Shown here in pieces: positions 7,056-9,394 of a DNA stretch of 9,394 bases. Both the position numbers and the translations under genes were made by a program. The notes under the pieces are model-generated. The model was not told the DNA's origin, did no database searches, and was given only the letters and a program-made list of their open reading frames with translations. Position 1 is the stretch's first letter. Each line of letters begins with the position of its first letter. Source of the DNA: Candidatus Poribacteria bacterium (GTDB lineage Bacteria; Poribacteria; WGA-4E; WGA-3G); the NCBI GenBank assembly GCA_009835515.1, contig VXXH01000186.1, forward strand, positions 1-9,394. Reading direction: 5' to 3'.

Positions 7056-7799
7056 ATGCAATTTGCAGTCAGAACGGATACAGGTAAACTTCGCGATAGG
7101 AACGAAGACTTATACTATTTTGATACGCAACTTCAATTGTTTGCTATCGCCGATGGTATGAGTGGACACGAACGCGGCGATATCGCGAGTCGCATTGCTC
7201 TTGAAGTTATTCAAGAGTGGGCGGAAACCCAAGCGTCTCCACAGAGCGATTTAGGTCCCATGAAACGGCTCGGTGTTCTCAGCGAACTTGCGGAGGCAGC
7301 GAACGAGCGCATTTATACTTCCGCCGAGCGTCAACGCAAAGGTCGCGGCATGGGCGGCATGGGCACAACCCTGATCGCGGGTTTTGTTACCTTTAGTTAC
7401 CTCGCGTATGTTCATGTTGGCGATAGTAGACTTTATGTCCTACGTGATGAAACACTCACACAAATAACCACGGACGATTCCATCGTTCAAAAAATGGTCG
7501 AAAAAGGTGAAATAACTCCAGAAGAGGGACGCGTCCACGAAAAACGGAACCTCATTACACAGGCTATCGGCTTGAGGCCAGAGGTTAGCGTCAATGCGGA
7601 TGCATATCCGCTGGTCCCCGGTGATATCGTCCTCGCCTGTACCGATGGTTTGCATGACCTCATTATCAACGACACCGAGATTGCCGATATTATCTTGTCT
7701 GCCTCTGATATTGAAGAGGCATCTGCGAATCTCATCAGCAAGGCACTTGATTATGGCGGCACCGATAACGTTACGGTACTTCTTATAGATGTTGATTAA
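7056..7799 (+). CDS. PP2C-family serine/threonine protein phosphatase (PrpC/Stp-like)
   Basis: Metal-dependent protein phosphatase that reverses Ser/Thr phosphorylation in the cytoplasm. All bacterial PP2C motifs are in order: TDTGKLRDRNED (residues 7-18), IADGMSGHERGDIAS (31-45, metal ligand D33), GMGTTLIAG (101-109), VHVGDSRLYVL (119-129), RVHEKRNLITQAIG (159-172), ACTDGLHDLI (194-203, metal ligand D197) and GGTDNVTVLLID (234-245, metal ligand D237). The 247 residues are the normal size for a stand-alone Stp/PrpC catalytic domain, with no membrane segment or sensor domain. The ATG at 7056 places the RTDTG motif at the usual distance from the start. The usual partner, a Hanks-type kinase, is not in this window. 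A GTG-initiated frame from 6958 overlaps the start but has no recognisable content. The gene converges on rsfS, with 52 bases between. Confidence 0.96.
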   Translation: MQFAVRTDTGKLRDRNEDLYYFDTQLQLFAIADGMSGHERGDIASRIALEVIQEWAETQASPQSDLGPMKRLGVLSELAEAANERIYTSAERQRKGRGMGGMGTTLIAGFVTFSYLAYVHVGDSRLYVLRDETLTQITTDDSIVQKMVEKGEITPEEGRVHEKRNLITQAIGLRPEVSVNADAYPLVPGDIVLACTDGLHDLIINDTEIADIILSASDIEEASANLISKALDYGGTDNVTVLLIDVD

Positions 7800-7851
7800 C
7801 CCGCCATACCCCGCATCTCTTTTCAGGTGCGTAAGTTTCCCAAAAACGCAA

Positions 7852-8307
7852 TCATAATTCCGACGTACTTTCCCCGTGTTCTCCAAAGACCAGCACGCCG
7901 TCTGGATCTGACTCTTCTTGTGCTTCTTCCACATGTAGAGGCATTGCTAACTCTGGCAGTTCAATCTGCCCGGCTTCAGCCCACAAACGTTCGAGGTTAT
8001 AATAAGCACGTCTTTCGGACAGAAAGACATGGACAACAAAATCAACGTAGTCTAAGAGAATCCAATCCGCTTTACGCGCGCCTTCCTGATGCCAAGGTTT
8101 CTGCGACCAGTTGCTTTCAAGTTCCTCAAGAACCGCTTGCGAAATACCTTCTACTTGGATGTCGGAGACCCCGCTGAATATCGCGAAGAAGTCCGTGAAA
8201 CCATCAAGTTCACGTAAATCAAGAATAACACCATCTTGTGCGCGGCGGCTCATCGCTGCCGAGGCAGCGGCTTTTACCATATCTAACGTGTTTTTTCCGT
8301 TTTCCAT
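7852..8307 (-). CDS. rsfS: Ribosomal silencing factor RsfS (Iojap/YbeB family)
   Basis: Binds uL14 on the large ribosomal subunit and blocks joining with the small subunit, lowering translation under starvation. The core covers residues 7-118. DGVILDLRELDGFTDFFAI (25-43) corresponds to the family's 'D(I)..l..ltDyFvi' strand, and GVSDIQVEGI (46-55) to 'S.rQv.ai'. ARKADWILLDYVDFVVHVF (77-95) and ERRAYYNLERLWAEA (98-112) match 'W.l.D..d.vvHvF' and 'R.yY.Le.LW.dA'. The protein runs to 151 residues; the acidic tail from about 119 is longer than in most members, which are often 105-120. The ATG has AAGGAA about ten bases upstream. It follows yqeK by 15 bases, the same order as in many bacteria, and is the last gene of its operon. 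Confidence 0.95.
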   Translation of the reverse strand: MENGKNTLDMVKAAASAAMSRRAQDGVILDLRELDGFTDFFAIFSGVSDIQVEGISQAVLEELESNWSQKPWHQEGARKADWILLDYVDFVVHVFLSERRAYYNLERLWAEAGQIELPELAMPLHVEEAQEESDPDGVLVFGEHGESTSEL

Positions 8308-8322
8308 TGTATGTAAATTCCT

Positions 8323-8946
8323 TTAAGTTTTGACGCGCTCTAACGTGCTGTTGTAGGTATGAAGCGTATTTGGATGAATCATTACACCTTTATCGAGGAG
8401 GTGTTCAATTTTCGCGCGAGCGACATGATGAACGGCACGCCTCAAGTCTGTGTACGCTAACTCCCGTACGAGATGAACAGCTTTATGTGTCCGCGTCGGT
8501 TCCGCGAAGTCTGCTACGTATAATACCTGTGATATAATCCCCATCGATGGATTTCCGGTTGTGTGGTTGCGAATGGCTTCGAGCACTTCAAGTTCTGTTA
8601 CAGCGAATTTCTCAACCGCCAATTTCACGCCTATAAGTGGATGCAAGAGCGAAGGATTTACCTCTTCGATCGGATCAAGGCGAATTTCATAGGCGCGTAC
8701 TGACTCATATAACGCTTGAGCGTTCATCCATTTCGCGCTGTCATGTAAAAGCGCAGCCAAATTTGCCTGCCAAACATCCGCTTTATGAACACACGCGAGA
8801 TCCACCGCCATCTCTTGTACGGCGAGGACATGCTGAAGCCGTTTCGCGCTCAATTTATCTGAGAGATACTGTTGAATTTCAATCGACTTCGGGTGTGCCC
8901 GGAGTTCTGCAAGTGTGGTGTCTATCTGATCGTATACGTAGTCCAA
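8323..8946 (-). CDS. yqeK: YqeK-type HD-domain diadenosine tetraphosphate hydrolase
   Basis: HD-superfamily metal phosphohydrolase; members split Ap4A symmetrically to two ADP and are linked to stress and dormancy control. Metal ligands can be placed as H39 in KRLQHVLAVQEMA, H68 and D69 in AALLHDSAKWM, H102 in SLLHPLIGVKLA, H128 in AIRNHTTGNPSMG and D146 in LYVADFAEPTR. The block from RNHTTG to ADFAEPTR is diagnostic for YqeK. The length of 207 residues is near the family's 185-200. The start is TTG directly abutting the TAA stop of the yacG-like gene (TAATTG), with GAGAGA about six bases upstream inside that gene; no ATG lies before residue 46, so TTG is the only sensible choice. In Firmicutes the gene sits between nadD and rsfS; here the nadD position is taken by the zinc protein. 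Confidence 0.93.
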   Translation of the reverse strand: MDYVYDQIDTTLAELRAHPKSIEIQQYLSDKLSAKRLQHVLAVQEMAVDLACVHKADVWQANLAALLHDSAKWMNAQALYESVRAYEIRLDPIEEVNPSLLHPLIGVKLAVEKFAVTELEVLEAIRNHTTGNPSMGIISQVLYVADFAEPTRTHKAVHLVRELAYTDLRRAVHHVARAKIEHLLDKGVMIHPNTLHTYNSTLERVKT

Positions 8947-9249
8947 TTATTCTCTCTCATCGTCAATGCGAATCCCTAATTCGGCTAATTCAGCAAGCAG
9001 TTCTCGTTCAGTCTCAGACAAAATCGTGTCCGGCAACGGGGTACGAATCGCGTATTCCTCATTAATCCATTTTGAGAGATCCGCGGCTTTACACCGGGCA
9101 CTACAGAATGGGAAATTTTTGGGTAAAGGGGTCCCGACTTCCCATACAAAGTCGTAAGCTGTTCCGCACATGCTGCATGTATGTTCCACGTTTTTAAGGT
9201 CCTTGTATTGAAAAGCGCGCTTTCCACACAACGCGAAAGCATTGCACAA
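8947..9249 (-). CDS. yacG: YacG-like zinc-binding protein (putative DNA gyrase inhibitor family)
   Basis: Small zinc protein of the YacG type; E. coli YacG binds GyrB and inhibits gyrase. The Cys4 zinc site is C25 and C28 in HTCSMCGTAY plus C49 and C53 in FPFCSARCKAADLSKW, and WINEEYAIRTPLP (61-73) matches the family's 'W..eeYriP' motif. The rest of the C-terminus (74-100) is acidic and helical-looking and goes beyond the family core. The start is uncertain. TTG at 9249 gives 100 residues, but GTG at 9187-9189 (residue 21) is preceded by AAGGAC at nine bases and would give an 80-residue protein beginning just before the zinc site, which fits the family better. The stop directly abuts yqeK. 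The linker between the Cys pairs is about 20 residues, longer than in E. coli YacG, so gyrase inhibition is only inferred. Confidence 0.75.
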   Translation of the reverse strand: MCNAFALCGKRAFQYKDLKNVEHTCSMCGTAYDFVWEVGTPLPKNFPFCSARCKAADLSKWINEEYAIRTPLPDTILSETERELLAELAELGIRIDDERE

Positions 9250-9267
9250 CCTGTTAAGAATGTCTCC

Positions 9268-9393
9268 TCAAGGACTGACAATGTGGCGTTGCTTCAGGGT
9301 TTCTATTTCTGCTTTGAGTGTCTCAATTTCTTCTTCCCGTTGTAGATTGTCTCGGATGCTGCGCCTGTGTGCCAATATGTCCCACACAGTAGA
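9268..9393 (-). CDS. C-terminal end of an unidentified coiled-coil protein (5' end outside window)
   Basis: The last 41 codons of a leftward gene that enters from beyond the right edge and stops at TGA 9268-9270. The visible part reads VWDILAHRRSIRDN followed by a short leucine-zipper-like coiled coil, EEIETLKAEIETLKQ, with Ile/Leu at heptad positions, then HIVSP. It lies upstream of and in the same frame as the yacG-like gene, separated only by the TGA and a few codons, and probably heads the same operon. I do not recognise the family. The coiled-coil ending with a short basic stretch is all that can be said. Confidence 0.55.
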   Translation of the reverse strand, partial: STVWDILAHRRSIRDNLQREEEIETLKAEIETLKQRHIVSP

Positions 9394-9394
9394 A

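Noticed and set aside
6958..7161. GTG-initiated small ORF in the divergent intergenic region
   Set aside because: It runs into the PP2C gene in another frame, has no ribosome site and no recognisable sequence.
7440..7934. Open frame of 164 codons on the minus strand across the PP2C/rsfS junction
   Set aside because: It overlaps the conserved C-terminal PP2C motifs and the end of rsfS, and its translation shows no family signature.
8637..9065. Open frame of 142 codons on the plus strand
   Set aside because: Antisense to yqeK and the yacG-like gene, both supported by metal-binding motifs; the product looks like random-frame sequence.
9268..9270. Selenocysteine or recoded TGA
   Set aside because: No downstream stem-loop of the bacterial SECIS type is apparent, and other genes in the window end normally at TGA.
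8985..9281. Alternative 98-codon minus frame overlapping the yacG-like gene, beginning near the upstream gene's end
   Set aside because: It has a TTG start and a Shine-Dalgarno-like stretch close by, but the competing frame holds the Cys4 zinc site and the W..EEY motif, so this one is a shadow.
1..9394. tRNA/rRNA genes, CRISPR array, transposase, toxin-antitoxin or prophage genes
   Set aside because: I looked for CCA-ended cloverleaf-like stretches, regularly spaced direct repeats and DDE or integrase motifs on both strands and found none.

Overview
The window is an ordinary, densely coded stretch of a bacterial chromosome of intermediate base composition (roughly half GC by eye), with standard bacterial starts (ATG plus several TTG/GTG) and no visible tRNA, rRNA, CRISPR array or transposase. 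A family 9 (heptosyltransferase-type) glycosyltransferase points to a Gram-negative cell with an outer-membrane glycan. An RNase HIII, a rhodanese-less ThiI, a glycerol-1-phosphate-dehydrogenase-like enzyme and a cytoplasmic 'HHFFGYYG' beta-propeller, together with a degenerate CAGTTA/CGGTT palindromic repeat, recall uncultured PVC/FCB-neighbourhood phyla. Candidatus Poribacteria is my best guess, but this is inference from style, not proof.

Layout, left to right. (1) 1-3598, plus strand: the end of an NADPH-dependent FMN reductase, an RNase HIII catalytic-domain protein, ThiI (tRNA 4-thiouridine synthase), a ~90-base interrupted palindrome that looks like a dispersed non-coding repeat, then a GT9 glycosyltransferase. 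(2) 3603-6874, minus strand: a tight three-gene operon transcribed from about 6.9 kb leftward, encoding a beta-propeller protein related to oligogalacturonate lyases, a G1P-dehydrogenase-like metal enzyme and an M19 membrane-dipeptidase-family hydrolase. Gaps are 15 and 5 bases, and the last ribosome site overlaps the preceding stop codon. (3) 7056-7799, plus strand: a PP2C-type protein phosphatase, divergent from the operon. (4) 7852-9393, minus strand: a housekeeping operon with the C-terminal end of a coiled-coil protein, a YacG-like zinc protein, YqeK (Ap4A hydrolase) and RsfS (ribosome silencing factor).

How the genes may work together: YqeK and RsfS form a widely conserved pair dealing with alarmone-like dinucleotides and ribosome dormancy, here preceded by yacG rather than nadD. 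The propeller/dehydrogenase/dipeptidase operon is the least explained part: each protein belongs to a recognisable superfamily, but the combined pathway and substrates cannot be read from the sequence. I see no defence island, prophage or biosynthetic cluster. The best candidates for something undescribed are this three-gene operon and the palindromic repeat at 2461-2566.
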